NCBI GenBank assembly: GCA_012970285.1
Contig: JIBW01000003.1
Span: 124,001 to 188,000 of the forward strand
DNA: 64,000 bases
DNA from: Bacillaceae bacterium JMAK1
GTDB lineage: Bacteria > Bacillota > Bacilli > Bacillales > Marinococcaceae
Direction: 5' to 3'
The notes beneath the pieces were generated by a model that had not been told where the DNA came from, made no database searches, and worked only from the letters and a program-made list of their open reading frames with translations. Below are positions 23,274 through 32,326 of this stretch, piece by piece. The position numbers and the translations under genes are program-made. The stretch's first letter is position 1. Every line of letters begins with the position of its first letter.

Positions 23274-24587
23274 TTGGAAAAAATTAGAGTCAGAGGAGGC
23301 AAACGGCTCAAAGGAACGGTCAAAGCGGAAGGTGCCAAGAACGCCGTTTTACCTGTGCTCGCAGCCTCATTATTAGCCGAAGAAGGAACTAGCACCATAT
23401 ATGATGTACCAGCACTCGCAGATGTATACACGATGAAGAGTGTATTGAATCATTTGCAAATGGATGTTGATTATAAAGACGGGACATTTTATGCAAACGC
23501 AGAAGGGTCGTTACGACCGAATGCCCCGTTTGAATACGTGCGAAAGATGCGCGCATCGTTTCTTGTAATGGGTCCACTTTTAGCCCGTACTGGAAATGTG
23601 CAAATTGCTCTACCTGGAGGATGTGCAATTGGTTCTAGACCGATTGATCAACACCTTAAAGGATTCGAGGCAATGGGTGCAACAGTCGAGATTGGTCAAG
23701 GGTATATTGAAGCTCGTGTAGAAGGACGTCTTCAAGGCGCAAAGATCTACATGGACTTCCCAAGTGTAGGCGCTACAGAGAACATTATGATGGCAGCAGC
23801 GCTTGCTGAAGGAACGACTGTAATGGAGAATGTTGCCGAAGAACCTGAGATTGTCTGCTTGGCAAATTACTTGAATGCAATGGGAGCGAAAGTTCGCGGA
23901 GCAGGTACAGCGACAATTCGCATTGAAGGTGTCGATCGTCTCGTTGCCGCAGATCATACAATTATCCCAGACCGTATTGAAGCTGGAACGTTTATGGTTG
24001 CAGCTGCGATTACAGGTGGAGATGTGTTCGTTGAAGGTGCACTTACAGAGCACTTGCGACCGCTCGTTGCCAAGATGCGTGAAATGGGTGTTGTCATCGA
24101 GGAAGAAGAGAATGGAATGCGTGTTATTGGTCCAGATATTCTTCGTCCAGTAGACATTAAAACGATGCCACATCCGGGCTTCCCGACAGATATGCAAGCG
24201 CAATTTATGGCCTTGTTAACGCAAGCGAAAGGAACGAGTGTTGTTACAGAGACGGTATTTGAGAACCGTTTCATGCACATCGAAGAGTTCCGTCGCATGA
24301 ATGCTAGCATTAAGATTGAAGATCGTTCAGCGATCGTAACAGGACCTACAAAGTTACAAGGTGCAGAGGTTGCTGCAACAGACTTACGTGCGGCTGCTGC
24401 ATTAATTCTTGGAGGCCTTGTTGCTGAAGGTGTAACAGAGCTTACAGAGCTTCGCCACGTTGATCGTGGGTATGTTGATATTCACAAGAAGCTTGAGAGC
24501 ATCGGTGCACGCATTGAGCGTGTAACGGTTGAAGAAGCAACAGACGAAGATTCTGTGCGCTTGATTGATAATGAAGCCATCAATTAA
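23274..24587 (+). CDS. murA: UDP-N-acetylglucosamine 1-carboxyvinyltransferase
   Basis: First committed step of peptidoglycan precursor synthesis: transfer of enolpyruvate from PEP to UDP-GlcNAc. The active-site Cys117 ([10 protein letters not shown]), target of fosfomycin, is present, with GAKNAVLPV near the start and FPTDMQAQ later. TTG at 23274 is chosen: GGAGGGG lies 5-6 nt upstream and the product then starts MEKIRVRGG like MurAA. The ATG at 23253 would add seven atypical residues. Confidence 0.96.
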   Translation: MEKIRVRGGKRLKGTVKAEGAKNAVLPVLAASLLAEEGTSTIYDVPALADVYTMKSVLNHLQMDVDYKDGTFYANAEGSLRPNAPFEYVRKMRASFLVMGPLLARTGNVQIALPGGCAIGSRPIDQHLKGFEAMGATVEIGQGYIEARVEGRLQGAKIYMDFPSVGATENIMMAAALAEGTTVMENVAEEPEIVCLANYLNAMGAKVRGAGTATIRIEGVDRLVAADHTIIPDRIEAGTFMVAAAITGGDVFVEGALTEHLRPLVAKMREMGVVIEEEENGMRVIGPDILRPVDIKTMPHPGFPTDMQAQFMALLTQAKGTSVVTETVFENRFMHIEEFRRMNASIKIEDRSAIVTGPTKLQGAEVAATDLRAAAALILGGLVAEGVTELTELRHVDRGYVDIHKKLESIGARIERVTVEEATDEDSVRLIDNEAIN

Positions 24588-24605
24588 ATAGCTTGATCAT
24601 TAGTG

Positions 24606-24639
24606 CCGTAGACCGTTCGTGTCTGCGGTTGTTTTTTTG
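24606..24639 (+). terminator. Terminator of murA
   Basis: CCGTAGAC pairs with GTCTGCGG (one G-U pair), followed by TTG and seven T residues. Confidence 0.85.
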
Positions 24640-24712
24640 TCAAAAACTTGACTGTCACGAAGCCTTTGCGTACGATTTTGTTACAGAATGTTGGATTAAA
24701 GGAGGGAAAGTG

Positions 24713-24973
24713 ATGGATTGGCGTTTTAAAGTTGCAAACCGTGAAGCCTGGATCGGTGTGGCGCTTGCCGCGATCAATTTTCTCTGGTGGTACGGTTTTG
24801 CCTATGGGCTAGGTTCAGGACCTGTCTCAGAATATCAATTTATATTTGGAATGCCGGCTTGGTTTTTTTACAGTTGTGTTGTAGGCTCACTGCTTATGAT
24901 TATACTCGTCATCATCGTCGTAAAGTTTTTCCTAACTGAAGTTCCTTTAGATGAGGAGGAAGACCACTCATGA
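24713..24973 (+). CDS. yhdT: YhdT family protein (PanF partner)
   Basis: 86-residue membrane protein with two helices and the DUF997/YhdT start (REAWIGVALAAINFLWWYGFAYGLG). In many bacteria it is encoded directly before panF. ATG at 24713 follows AAAGGAGGG; earlier in-frame codons overlap the murA terminator. It overlaps panF by 4 bp, so the two are coupled. Confidence 0.85.
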   Translation: MDWRFKVANREAWIGVALAAINFLWWYGFAYGLGSGPVSEYQFIFGMPAWFFYSCVVGSLLMIILVIIVVKFFLTEVPLDEEEDHS

Positions 24974-26418
24974 ATTGGGGTGTGATGATTCCTCTTATTA
25001 TTTTTTTGGCGATTGTATTTGTTGTTGGTTTTTGGTCATCAAAGACGGTTTATGCGAAGTCGAACTTTATGCAAGAATACTTTCTTGGGAGTCGAGAGCT
25101 TGGTGGACTAATTCTTGCGATGACAATGATTGCTACATATGGAAGTGCAAGTAGTTTCGTAGGTGGTCCAGGTGTTGCTTATACAGAAGGACTTGGCTGG
25201 GTGCTATTATCGATGGCACAAGTTGCAACAGGTTACTTTGTCTTACTTATTCTCGGGAAGAAGTTTGCGATTATGGCCCGTCGCTACAATGCGGTAACAC
25301 TCGTAGATTACATGAAGGTGCGCTATGACAATAGTAAAGCGGTTGTGATTTTAAGTGCGCTGAGTATTATTATCTTCTTGTTTGCTGCGATGACGGCACA
25401 ATGGGTCGGTGGAGCTCGTCTCATTGAAGCGATTACGGGCTTGAGTTACACGACCGCGCTCTTCGTTTTCGCTGCTGCGGTTCTCGTCTATGTCATTATC
25501 GGTGGTTTCCGTGCAATTGCCGTCACCGATATGATTCAAGGCTTAATTATGTTTGCAGGAACGTTAATTCTCTTAGTCGCAACCGTAATTGCCGGAGGCG
25601 GCATGCAGAACATTATGACTGAACTGGCTCAAGAGAATGAAATGCTACTCACGCCGTTTGGTCACGATGGAAGTTTAACCCCGTTATATGTGTCTTCATT
25701 TTGGATCTTAGTCGGTGTTGGGGTCGTTGGGCTTCCACAAATCGCTGTTCGAGCCATGTCATATAAAGACTCACGTGCGATGCACCGAGCGTTGATCGTC
25801 GGAACGATTGTGGTTGCGTTTATGATGTTCGGTATGCATTTAGCAGGCGTGCTTGCGCGTCCAATTTTACCTGGTATTGATGAACCGGATACAGTTATGC
25901 CAACACTCGCAATGACCGTGTTGCCAGCGTGGCTCGCAGGTATAGTACTTGCTGCACCGATGGCTGCGATTATGTCGACCGTTGATGCGTTGCTTCTTAT
26001 GGTAAGTTCAGCAGTCGTAAAAGATGTGTATTATAACTATGTGAATCCAAAAGCAACGGAGAAGAAGATTAAACAAGTGAGTATCGGAGTGACGAGTGTC
26101 TTAGGTATTTCAGTCGTCTTCTTTGCACTTAGTCCCCCAGACTTGCTCATTTGGCTCAATTTGTTTGCGTTTGGTGGATTGGAGTCGGCCTTCGTGTGGC
26201 CACTTGTACTTGGACTCTATTGGGCGCGTGGAAACAAATACGGAGCATTGGCATCGATTATTCTTGGAGTTGGTAGTTACATTGCCATTTCGGTTTTTGC
26301 ACCAGAGCCGTTTGGAATGCATTCTGTCGTTCTTCCGGTCGTCTTATCACTTATTGGTTATGTACTGGCAAGTCTTCTTACGAGTTCGAAGCAATCTCAT
26401 ACAATGGAAACGTCTTGA
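24970..26418 (+). CDS. panF: Sodium/pantothenate symporter
   Basis: Sodium:solute symporter family transporter of about 13 membrane helices, importing pantothenate with Na+. The 482-residue protein has YFLGSRELGG, ATYGSASSFVGGPG and GGFRAIAVTDMIQG, which match PanF. The upstream yhdT partner supports the substrate. The AGGAGGAAGA ribosome-binding site lies inside yhdT. Confidence 0.9.
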   Translation: MNWGVMIPLIIFLAIVFVVGFWSSKTVYAKSNFMQEYFLGSRELGGLILAMTMIATYGSASSFVGGPGVAYTEGLGWVLLSMAQVATGYFVLLILGKKFAIMARRYNAVTLVDYMKVRYDNSKAVVILSALSIIIFLFAAMTAQWVGGARLIEAITGLSYTTALFVFAAAVLVYVIIGGFRAIAVTDMIQGLIMFAGTLILLVATVIAGGGMQNIMTELAQENEMLLTPFGHDGSLTPLYVSSFWILVGVGVVGLPQIAVRAMSYKDSRAMHRALIVGTIVVAFMMFGMHLAGVLARPILPGIDEPDTVMPTLAMTVLPAWLAGIVLAAPMAAIMSTVDALLLMVSSAVVKDVYYNYVNPKATEKKIKQVSIGVTSVLGISVVFFALSPPDLLIWLNLFAFGGLESAFVWPLVLGLYWARGNKYGALASIILGVGSYIAISVFAPEPFGMHSVVLPVVLSLIGYVLASLLTSSKQSHTMETS

Positions 26419-26524
26419 TTCGATTCATTCCTGTTGTTCTATTTGTGTTTTTGACGCCATACGATGATAGTGGTTCAGTCAAGATAGATGCAAGTGGACA
26501 AGTAGGAATGGAGGGACTTCAGAT

Positions 26525-27574
26525 TTGAAGCAGATCTTCGTCGTCATCAGTGTACTAACTAGTGTATGTATCGTCCTTCCCGCTGTACTCGTTATGTTAT
26601 TCTCTGATTCGAGGGCAGCAACGGACCTTGCCGTAGAGCATGTGGCAGAAGACCAAGAAGAAAGAGCTGAAGAAGAAGTGGATCAAGAGGAAGCTGAAGA
26701 AGTGTTTGTGCCTGTATACCGTGATGCAAGTGAGACCGTACAAGAAGTGGAACTTGAAGCATACGTTGCGGGAGTCGTCGCAAGTGAGATGCCGGCATCA
26801 TTTGAAATGGAAGCATTAAAAGCGCAAGCACTTGTTGCGAGAACGTTTGTTGTTAAGCAAATGGAGAATGAAGAAAGCATCCAATTACCAGAAGGCGCAC
26901 TCGTGACCGATACAACTTCGCACCAAGTCTATCATAGTACCGAAGAGCTTCAAGAGTTGTGGGGCAGTGACTACGATGAGAAGATGGAACGAATTCAAAA
27001 AGCGGTTCATGCTACAAAAGGCGAAGTGATTACCCACGAAGGAACGCCAATTACTGCGTCGTTCTTTTCAACGAGCAATGGCTATACGGAGAATGCCGAA
27101 GATTATTGGGCGAATGAGCTACCCTATTTAAAAAGTGTTGAAAGTCCGTGGGACCAAAACAACTCTCCGCGCTTTACGAACACAGTAAGAATTCCTGTTG
27201 GTGATGCAGAAGCGAAGTTAGGTGTGAGTATCCCCACTGAAGAAGAATTTGCTCCAATTACGGAAAGAACCGAAGGTGGACGTGTTCAAGAAGTGACGAT
27301 ATCAGGGGAAACGTTCCACGGCCGAGAGATCCGTGAAGCGTTGGGACTTGATTCAAGTGATTTCTCATGGCACAGAGAAGCTGATGAACTCGTCGTAAGC
27401 ACAAAAGGCTGGGGTCACGGTGTAGGCATGAGTCAATACGGAGCGGACGGTATGGCGAAGAGCGGAAACAGTTATGAAGAAATCGTTGCTCATTATTACC
27501 AAGAAATCCAAATTGAAAATCATCACTCACAACTTGCGCAGTATGCACTAAACACTGTTGAAGATGATGAGTAA
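26525..27574 (+). CDS. spoIID: Stage II sporulation protein D
   Basis: Membrane-anchored lytic transglycosylase of the SpoIID-SpoIIM-SpoIIP engulfment machine. The 349-residue protein has an N-terminal anchor (about 5-22), an acidic linker (37-68), the SpoIID domain with LEAYVAGVVASEMPASFEMEALKAQ split motif around 75-99, and the C-terminal KGWGHGVGMSQYGADGMA segment. TTG start after TGGAGGGA. It follows murA as in B. subtilis, with yhdT-panF inserted between. Confidence 0.94.
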   Translation: MKQIFVVISVLTSVCIVLPAVLVMLFSDSRAATDLAVEHVAEDQEERAEEEVDQEEAEEVFVPVYRDASETVQEVELEAYVAGVVASEMPASFEMEALKAQALVARTFVVKQMENEESIQLPEGALVTDTTSHQVYHSTEELQELWGSDYDEKMERIQKAVHATKGEVITHEGTPITASFFSTSNGYTENAEDYWANELPYLKSVESPWDQNNSPRFTNTVRIPVGDAEAKLGVSIPTEEEFAPITERTEGGRVQEVTISGETFHGREIREALGLDSSDFSWHREADELVVSTKGWGHGVGMSQYGADGMAKSGNSYEEIVAHYYQEIQIENHHSQLAQYALNTVEDDE

Positions 27575-27699
27575 TATGGAGAGTTGTCCCTTGTGGGCAA
27601 CTCTTTTTGCTTGTTTTTCAAGAACTATCTAAAAATTTTCTTAATAGGTGTATATCTTTCTGTGAAAATGATCAGACTGGTTGCTGAGGTGGTGATCAA

Positions 27700-28581
27700 A
27701 TGAAAGATCAAGAGAAAAAAGTTTCTCAGGAAAAAGAAAACCAAGGCCAAATGAAACAAATAACAAAAAAACCGTGGTTTTGGCCAGCTGTTTATCTTAG
27801 CGTTTGTGCCGTGTTACTCAGTTCATTTTTTATTTTCCAAGGTGGCGGAACTGACCTTGCAGATGATGAGGGAGAGCCAGCAGAAGAAGAAAGCATCTTC
27901 GACTTTGGAAACGATGCAAATGATGAAGAAGCAATGCCAGTTGGTGTTGAAGAAGAGCACATGCAACTCCCAGTTTTTGATGAGTCTGTCGTAGAAGTTG
28001 TTGGACATTTCTATGATCATAGCGCGACAGCCGAAGAGCAAGAAGCTGCACTCGTTTACTACAACCAGACGTATTACCAAAATAAAGGAATTGACCTTGC
28101 GAATCCAGACGGAGAGTCATTTGACGTAACAGCAGCTCTTAGCGGTGAAGTCATTAAAGCTGAACAAGATCCACTTTTAGGACATGTTGTTGAAATCTCT
28201 CACGGTTCAGATCTTGTAACTGCGTATCATAGTTTAGAAGGGTTACAAGTTGAAGAAGGCGATACCGTAACAAAAGGAACAATCATCGGTTCAGCTGGAG
28301 AAAATGAGTACAATCAAGATGCAGGCGTACACGCACACTTTGAAGTTCGTCAAAGCGGTGTTGCTTACAACCCAATGGACGCATTAGATCTACGTATGGC
28401 AGAGATGTCGTTTGATGATTCAGAAGGAATTCAAGAAGGCACAACACCTGCAGATGAGTCAGATACGCCCTCGGACGAAGAAGGCGAAGATGAAGCAGAT
28501 GAACGTGAAGACGAAGACGCTCCCGTAGAAGATGATTCAACGGATGAAGATGATTCAGACGAAGAAGATACAGAAGAATAA
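27700..28581 (+). CDS. spoIIQ: Stage II sporulation protein Q
   Basis: Forespore membrane protein that forms the SpoIIQ-SpoIIIAH channel. One N-terminal helix (about 26-47) and a LytM/M23 domain (about 110-235). The HAHFEV motif is intact, but the first zinc ligand is missing: KGIDLANPDG has no His, as in the inactive B. subtilis SpoIIQ. The last ~50 residues are almost purely Asp/Glu, which B. subtilis SpoIIQ lacks. ATG with GAGGTGGTGA upstream. Confidence 0.93.
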   Translation: MKDQEKKVSQEKENQGQMKQITKKPWFWPAVYLSVCAVLLSSFFIFQGGGTDLADDEGEPAEEESIFDFGNDANDEEAMPVGVEEEHMQLPVFDESVVEVVGHFYDHSATAEEQEAALVYYNQTYYQNKGIDLANPDGESFDVTAALSGEVIKAEQDPLLGHVVEISHGSDLVTAYHSLEGLQVEEGDTVTKGTIIGSAGENEYNQDAGVHAHFEVRQSGVAYNPMDALDLRMAEMSFDDSEGIQEGTTPADESDTPSDEEGEDEADEREDEDAPVEDDSTDEDDSDEEDTEE

Positions 28582-28598
28582 ATGATGGCTCAACGCTA

Positions 28599-28626
28599 AA
28601 GTCCTCGATTTCGAGGGCTTTTTTTG
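28599..28626 (+). terminator. Terminator of spoIIQ
   Basis: AGTCCTCGA pairs with TCGAGGGCT, followed by a T7 run. Confidence 0.85.
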
Positions 28627-28669
28627 TTGTTCATTGTAGTGAATGTTATGTCCGCATCGGGAATCTTCG

Positions 28670-28683
28670 TGAAAGCGCTTTAT
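28670..28683 (+). promoter_or_regulatory. cre-like site upstream of glnK
   Basis: TGAAAGCGCTTTAT resembles the CcpA-binding cre consensus with one mismatch near the end. It lies upstream of the predicted glnK promoter. Confidence 0.4.
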
Positions 28684-28705
28684 TTAAATTTTCAAAAAAT
28701 TGTTC

Positions 28706-28734
28706 TTGCTTTTTCCTTTTTGAAGGATTATGAT
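28706..28734 (+). promoter_or_regulatory. Putative glnK-amtB promoter
   Basis: TTGCTT at 28706-28711 and TATGAT at 28729-28734 with a 17-nt spacer. Confidence 0.45.
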
Positions 28735-28752
28735 AATTTCCATAACGTTAGA

Positions 28753-28769
28753 TGTTAACTATATTTACA
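28753..28769. promoter_or_regulatory. TnrA/GlnR-type box before glnK
   Basis: TGTTAACTATATTTACA matches the inverted-repeat ends TGTnA...TnACA of the 17-bp TnrA/GlnR site. It lies downstream of the predicted -10 element, a position suited to repression rather than activation. Confidence 0.55.
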
Positions 28770-28783
28770 TAAGGGGGAGGAGC

Positions 28784-29125
28784 ATGAAGAAAGTTGAAGC
28801 AATCATCCGTCCTGAACATTTTCAAACGCTTCGTAAACGATTAGAGGATTTTGGTGTGAAAGGCTTAACCGTATCTGAAGTAGCGGGTTGTGGGAAGCAG
28901 AAAGGTCAGGAAGGTGTTTTTCGAGGGAATAAGTTCGAAGTTACGTTGCTTCCTAAAGTTAAGATCGAAATGGTCATTGGCGAAGAGCAACTGGATGAAA
29001 TCATCGATCTAATAACCGAATGTTCTTACACGGGTAAAGTTGGCGATGGCAAAATCTTTGTTTTTGATGTACAAGAAGCGATACGGATTCGAACGAAGGA
29101 ACGTGGAATTGAAGCAATCTCTTAA
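28784..29125 (+). CDS. glnK: PII family nitrogen regulatory protein
   Basis: PII signal protein that binds and blocks AmtB and reports nitrogen status through ATP/ADP/2-oxoglutarate. 113 residues, with GCGKQKGQ and the VGDGKIFVFDVQEAIRIRT B/C-loop region. The T-loop Tyr51 that is uridylylated in Proteobacteria is replaced by Phe (NKFEV), so it is probably not uridylylated. ATG at 28784 follows GGGGGAGGAG. It is an operon with amtB (nrgB-nrgA of B. subtilis). Confidence 0.92.
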   Translation: MKKVEAIIRPEHFQTLRKRLEDFGVKGLTVSEVAGCGKQKGQEGVFRGNKFEVTLLPKVKIEMVIGEEQLDEIIDLITECSYTGKVGDGKIFVFDVQEAIRIRTKERGIEAIS

Positions 29126-29145
29126 ACGATAAAGGAGGAATGAAA

Positions 29146-30447
29146 ATGGATGCTGTTGCAGTGGATACGATGTGGGTCATGATTGCAACGTTTTTAGTTT
29201 TCTTTATGCATGCTGGGTTCGCGATGCTAGAGACCGGGTTTTCGAGATCGAAGAACGCGGTTAACATTCTTATGAAGAACTTATTAACGATGGCCGTTTC
29301 TGTCATTGCGTTTTATGTCGTTGGATTTGCGTTCATGTTTGGCGATACGGCTGGCGGAATACTTGGAATGAGTGGTTTTGCTTTAAGTGGAGTGGATGAC
29401 ATTGGTTTCTTTGCATTCCAAGCAATGTTTGCCGCAACATGTGCGACGATCATCTCAGGGGCTGTTGCTGAACGGATGAAGCTTGGAAGTTACATTGCTT
29501 TAGCGCTTACGATGGTCGTTATTATCTATCCAATGGTCGGACATTGGATTTGGTCAGACAATGGATGGCTTGCAAACCTTGGTTTCGTTGATTTTGCAGG
29601 TTCAACGGTTGTTCACTTTACAGGTGCAGCTGCAGCTGCGGTAGCAGTGTTCGTCCTTGGTGGTCGAATCGGGAAGTATAACAAGGACGGTTCTTCCAAT
29701 GCAATTCCTGGACACAACTTACCGCTCGGCGCTCTCGGTGTATTTATTCTTTGGTTCGGTTGGTTTGGTTTTAACGGAGGAAGTACATTGTCTCCAGCCG
29801 ACCCGTTGTTAACGTCTATTGTCGTTTGTACAGCACTAAGTGCTTCTGGTGGGGTAGTTGCAACAGCCCTTTACACGATGCTTAAATACAAGCGAGTCGA
29901 TGGCTCACTTACAATGAACGGTGCACTTGCCGGTTTAGTCGGGATTACTGCCGGTGCTGCAGACGTTGCGCCGATTGGTGCCCTTATTATGGGTCTTGTG
30001 GCAGGGGTCATTCTTGTTGAAGCAGTCGCGCTGCTTGATAACAAATTAAAGCTTGATGATCCAGTTGGAGCGATTGCCGTTCACGGGATTTGTGGAATCT
30101 GGGGTACAGTAGCTGTCGGTTTATTTGCTCTTGAAGGTGGACTGTTCTACGGTGGTGGTGTTGGGCTTTTAGGCATTCAAGTACTAGGTGTTGCAGCGGT
30201 CATGGCTTGGGTACTCGGTTCAACATTCGTAGCTGTGAAGATTATTGGTGCATTAGGTGGAGGCATTCGTGTTAGTGAAGAAGAAGAACTTGCAGGTCTC
30301 GACTTTAGCGAACACGGATCAAATGCTTACGATCAAGGATCAACGGCCCTTGGACTTGGGAACAGACAGAGCACTGCCGGGGTTGGAGAAGATTTGATTA
30401 CACGACTTGATTCGATAACGAATGACAAAAAGGGTGCGAGCGTCTAA
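29146..30447 (+). CDS. amtB: Ammonium transporter AmtB
   Basis: Eleven-helix Amt channel importing ammonium. 433 residues with MHAGFAMLETGFSRSKN, DFAGSTVVHFTGA and the conserved pore His in AIAVHGICGIWG. ATG at 29146 is chosen over 29140 because AAAGGAGGA lies 6 nt from the former and touches the latter. The cytoplasmic tail after residue 395 is hydrophilic. A terminator follows. Confidence 0.94.
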   Translation: MDAVAVDTMWVMIATFLVFFMHAGFAMLETGFSRSKNAVNILMKNLLTMAVSVIAFYVVGFAFMFGDTAGGILGMSGFALSGVDDIGFFAFQAMFAATCATIISGAVAERMKLGSYIALALTMVVIIYPMVGHWIWSDNGWLANLGFVDFAGSTVVHFTGAAAAAVAVFVLGGRIGKYNKDGSSNAIPGHNLPLGALGVFILWFGWFGFNGGSTLSPADPLLTSIVVCTALSASGGVVATALYTMLKYKRVDGSLTMNGALAGLVGITAGAADVAPIGALIMGLVAGVILVEAVALLDNKLKLDDPVGAIAVHGICGIWGTVAVGLFALEGGLFYGGGVGLLGIQVLGVAAVMAWVLGSTFVAVKIIGALGGGIRVSEEEELAGLDFSEHGSNAYDQGSTALGLGNRQSTAGVGEDLITRLDSITNDKKGASV

Positions 30448-30458
30448 TTGATTTTTTG

Positions 30459-30487
30459 AGCACGGTCTATTGACCGTGCTTTTTTTG
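30459..30487 (+). terminator. Terminator of glnK-amtB
   Basis: AGCACGGTC/GACCGTGCT stem with a 4-nt loop and a T7 run. Confidence 0.9.
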
Positions 30488-30806
30488 TGTTTGTGGAACT
30501 AAAAGAGATTATGACCGGAATATACTATTCTATATCTCTAAATCTATGCATTGGCTTGTGAGGGGTCTTATATCCTCATTAAGCGATTCCATTTATGGAA
30601 GTGTAGAAAAGCCTTCTTCAACGGCTAGCTACGTTTAAAAAGAGGAGAACATCTCTAAGAAGTCATGAAGAACGTTGCTTGAGAACGAGGGGGAATTGAA
30701 TCGCTTTCTTAGTGAACGAACGATCTAACTTAAATAATCAAGGTAAACGTTCTTAACTTTTTTTTAGGTGAAACGTGCAGGTTGCGGTGTTTTTTGCAAG
30801 CTTTTT
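30488..30806 (+). other. Gene-free region upstream of spoIIID
   Basis: No gene seen. Two long-range inverted repeats stand out: AAGCGATTC (about 30580) with GAATCGCTTT (about 30699), and AAGAACGTT (about 30669) with AACGTTCTTA (about 30747) followed by CTTTTTTTTT. The last pair could be a terminator or attenuator in front of spoIIID, or the end of a small RNA of about 200 nt. Confidence 0.4.
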
Positions 30807-30908
30807 ATGTGCAAACCCTTGTCCTTACTGACTTTTTGGTATATCTGCCAGTCTAGGTTAATAAACTGTAACAAACCATCCAGACTGGGAGGCGAGCGGT
30901 GTGCATGA
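30807..30908 (+). CDS. Leader ORF overlapping spoIIID (usd-like)
   Basis: 33-codon frame from ATG at 30807 that ends with TGA at 30906-30908, inside the spoIIID start region. In B. subtilis translation of spoIIID depends on translation of a small upstream ORF called usd. The overlap and a stem (CCAGTCT 30848-30854 with AGACTGG 30882-30888) that reaches the spoIIID GGGAGG site fit that coupling. The Shine-Dalgarno sequence of this ORF is weak; GTG at 30768 would extend it to 46 codons. The peptide has no known similarity. Confidence 0.5.
   Translation: MCKPLSLLTFWYICQSRLINCNKPSRLGGERCA
30848..30892 (+). promoter_or_regulatory. Stem that sequesters the spoIIID ribosome-binding site
   Basis: CCAGTCT and AGACTGG form a 7-bp stem whose 3' arm overlaps the first bases of GGGAGG (30887-30892), the spoIIID Shine-Dalgarno sequence. 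Ribosomes translating the leader ORF would open it. Confidence 0.5.
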
Positions 30909-31170
30909 CTACATCAAAGAGCGAACGATCAAGATTGGAAGGTACATTGTGGAAACCCGTAAAACCGTCCGGACAATCGCCAAGGAATTCGGTGTTTCTA
31001 AAAGTACTGTTCATAAAGATTTAACTGAGCGATTACCCGAAATTAATCCAGAGCTTGCGAATGAGGTGAAAGTGATTCTTGAATATCACAAATCAATTCG
31101 TCACCTTAGAGGGGGAGAGGCGACGAAGGTCAAGTATAAGAAGAACACAGAATCTGTATCGCAACGGTAG
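30901..31170 (+). CDS. spoIIID: Sporulation transcriptional regulator SpoIIID
   Basis: Mother-cell DNA-binding protein that modulates sigma-E and sigma-K genes. 89 residues with the helix-turn-helix TIAKEFGVSKSTVHKDL (about 25-41) and the basic C-terminal tail. GTG start at 30901 with GGGAGGCG upstream. It precedes mbl in B. subtilis; here several genes are inserted between. Confidence 0.95.
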   Translation: MHDYIKERTIKIGRYIVETRKTVRTIAKEFGVSKSTVHKDLTERLPEINPELANEVKVILEYHKSIRHLRGGEATKVKYKKNTESVSQR

Positions 31171-31215
31171 TTTCTACACAGATTTTCCTGAATTTTTAAC
31201 ATAATATTTCGAGAG

Positions 31216-31254
31216 GGTTTGATCGCTTTTTCATGTTGCGATCAACCTTTTTTA
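31216..31254 (+). terminator. Terminator of spoIIID
   Basis: GGTTTGATCGC pairs with GCGATCAACC with one bulge, followed by a T6 run. Confidence 0.8.
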
Positions 31255-31355
31255 ACGTAAGGCGAAGACAAGCCTGTAGTTAAAACTGAGTGACGATTCA
31301 GTCAGAGTGTGATAAGCTATAAATTGAATATTCTAACGAGTTGGGAGAGAGTTCG

Positions 31356-32300
31356 ATGCTAAAAGACGCAGTAGAATTACCCGTCATTGCAGCGCCAATG
31401 TTTCTCGTTTCTGGAACAGAGTGGGTGATTGAGACTTGTAAACAAGGAGTGATTGGCACATTCCCACTTCTTAATGCCCGTACTGGCGAAGCGCTTGAAG
31501 AATGGATGACGGAAATCAAAACAGAGCTTGAGAAAGCGAAAGAAGAGAACCCTGATCAAAAAATCGCACCGTGGGGTGTTAACTTAATCGTTCACAAGTC
31601 TAATGCTCGTTACGAAGAAGACTTAGAGCGAATTCGTCACTTTCAGCCGCCACTCGTTATTACATCTTTAGGAAACCCAACGCCGGTCGTTGATGTCGTA
31701 CATAGTTACGGAGGTAAAGTGTACTCCGATGTAATCACGACGAAGCACGCCAAAAAGGCAGCCAGTGTAGGTGTTGATGGACTGATTCTCGTCTGTGCAG
31801 GAGCAGGTGGACACGGAGGGTTGCTCAATCCGATGGCGTTTATTTCGGAGGTAAAGCAATTTTTTGATGGGACAGTCGTTCTTGCTGGATGTATCTCGAA
31901 TGGGAATGAAGTTCTTGCGGCGGAAATTCTTGGCGCAGACTTTGCTTATATGGGAACGAGACTCATTGCAACAAACGAGTCAATGGCAGACGACGGATAC
32001 AAAGAAATGCTCATTAACTCTAAAGTTGACGATATTCTCTATACGAATGCCATTAGCGGTGTGAACGCGAACTTCCTCGTACCGAGTATGCAAGCGGCAG
32101 GGCTAGATCCGGCGAATTTACAACCTGCTGGAGAATACGATGCCAATCGTTCAAGACGGGAAGCGAAATCGTGGAAAGACATTTGGAGCGCAGGTCAAGG
32201 AGTAACGTCGGTCAATCATATTTCAAGCTTGAAAGAAACCATTGATGAGCTAAAGACAGAATACAAGCAGGCCATTGATGTAACCGCTGCCAAACGATAA
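31356..32300 (+). CDS. Nitronate monooxygenase family flavoprotein
   Basis: FMN-dependent NMO/2-nitropropane dioxygenase fold (TIM barrel) of 314 residues, which oxidises nitronates such as propionate 3-nitronate. Visible signatures are PVIAAPMFLVSG at the N-terminus, the FMN phosphate region CAGAGGHGGLLNP (about 148-160) and the loop GADFAYMGTRLIAT. ATG at 31356 follows TTGGGAGAG; the upstream TTG overlaps that site. Single gene with its own terminator. Confidence 0.85.
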   Translation: MLKDAVELPVIAAPMFLVSGTEWVIETCKQGVIGTFPLLNARTGEALEEWMTEIKTELEKAKEENPDQKIAPWGVNLIVHKSNARYEEDLERIRHFQPPLVITSLGNPTPVVDVVHSYGGKVYSDVITTKHAKKAASVGVDGLILVCAGAGGHGGLLNPMAFISEVKQFFDGTVVLAGCISNGNEVLAAEILGADFAYMGTRLIATNESMADDGYKEMLINSKVDDILYTNAISGVNANFLVPSMQAAGLDPANLQPAGEYDANRSRREAKSWKDIWSAGQGVTSVNHISSLKETIDELKTEYKQAIDVTAAKR

Positions 32301-32326
32301 TATATACCAATTAATGTACATGCAAA

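Noticed and set aside
30668-30765. T-box or other known leader before spoIIID
   Set aside because: No T-box sequence or specifier stem was recognised; only the inverted repeats are reported.
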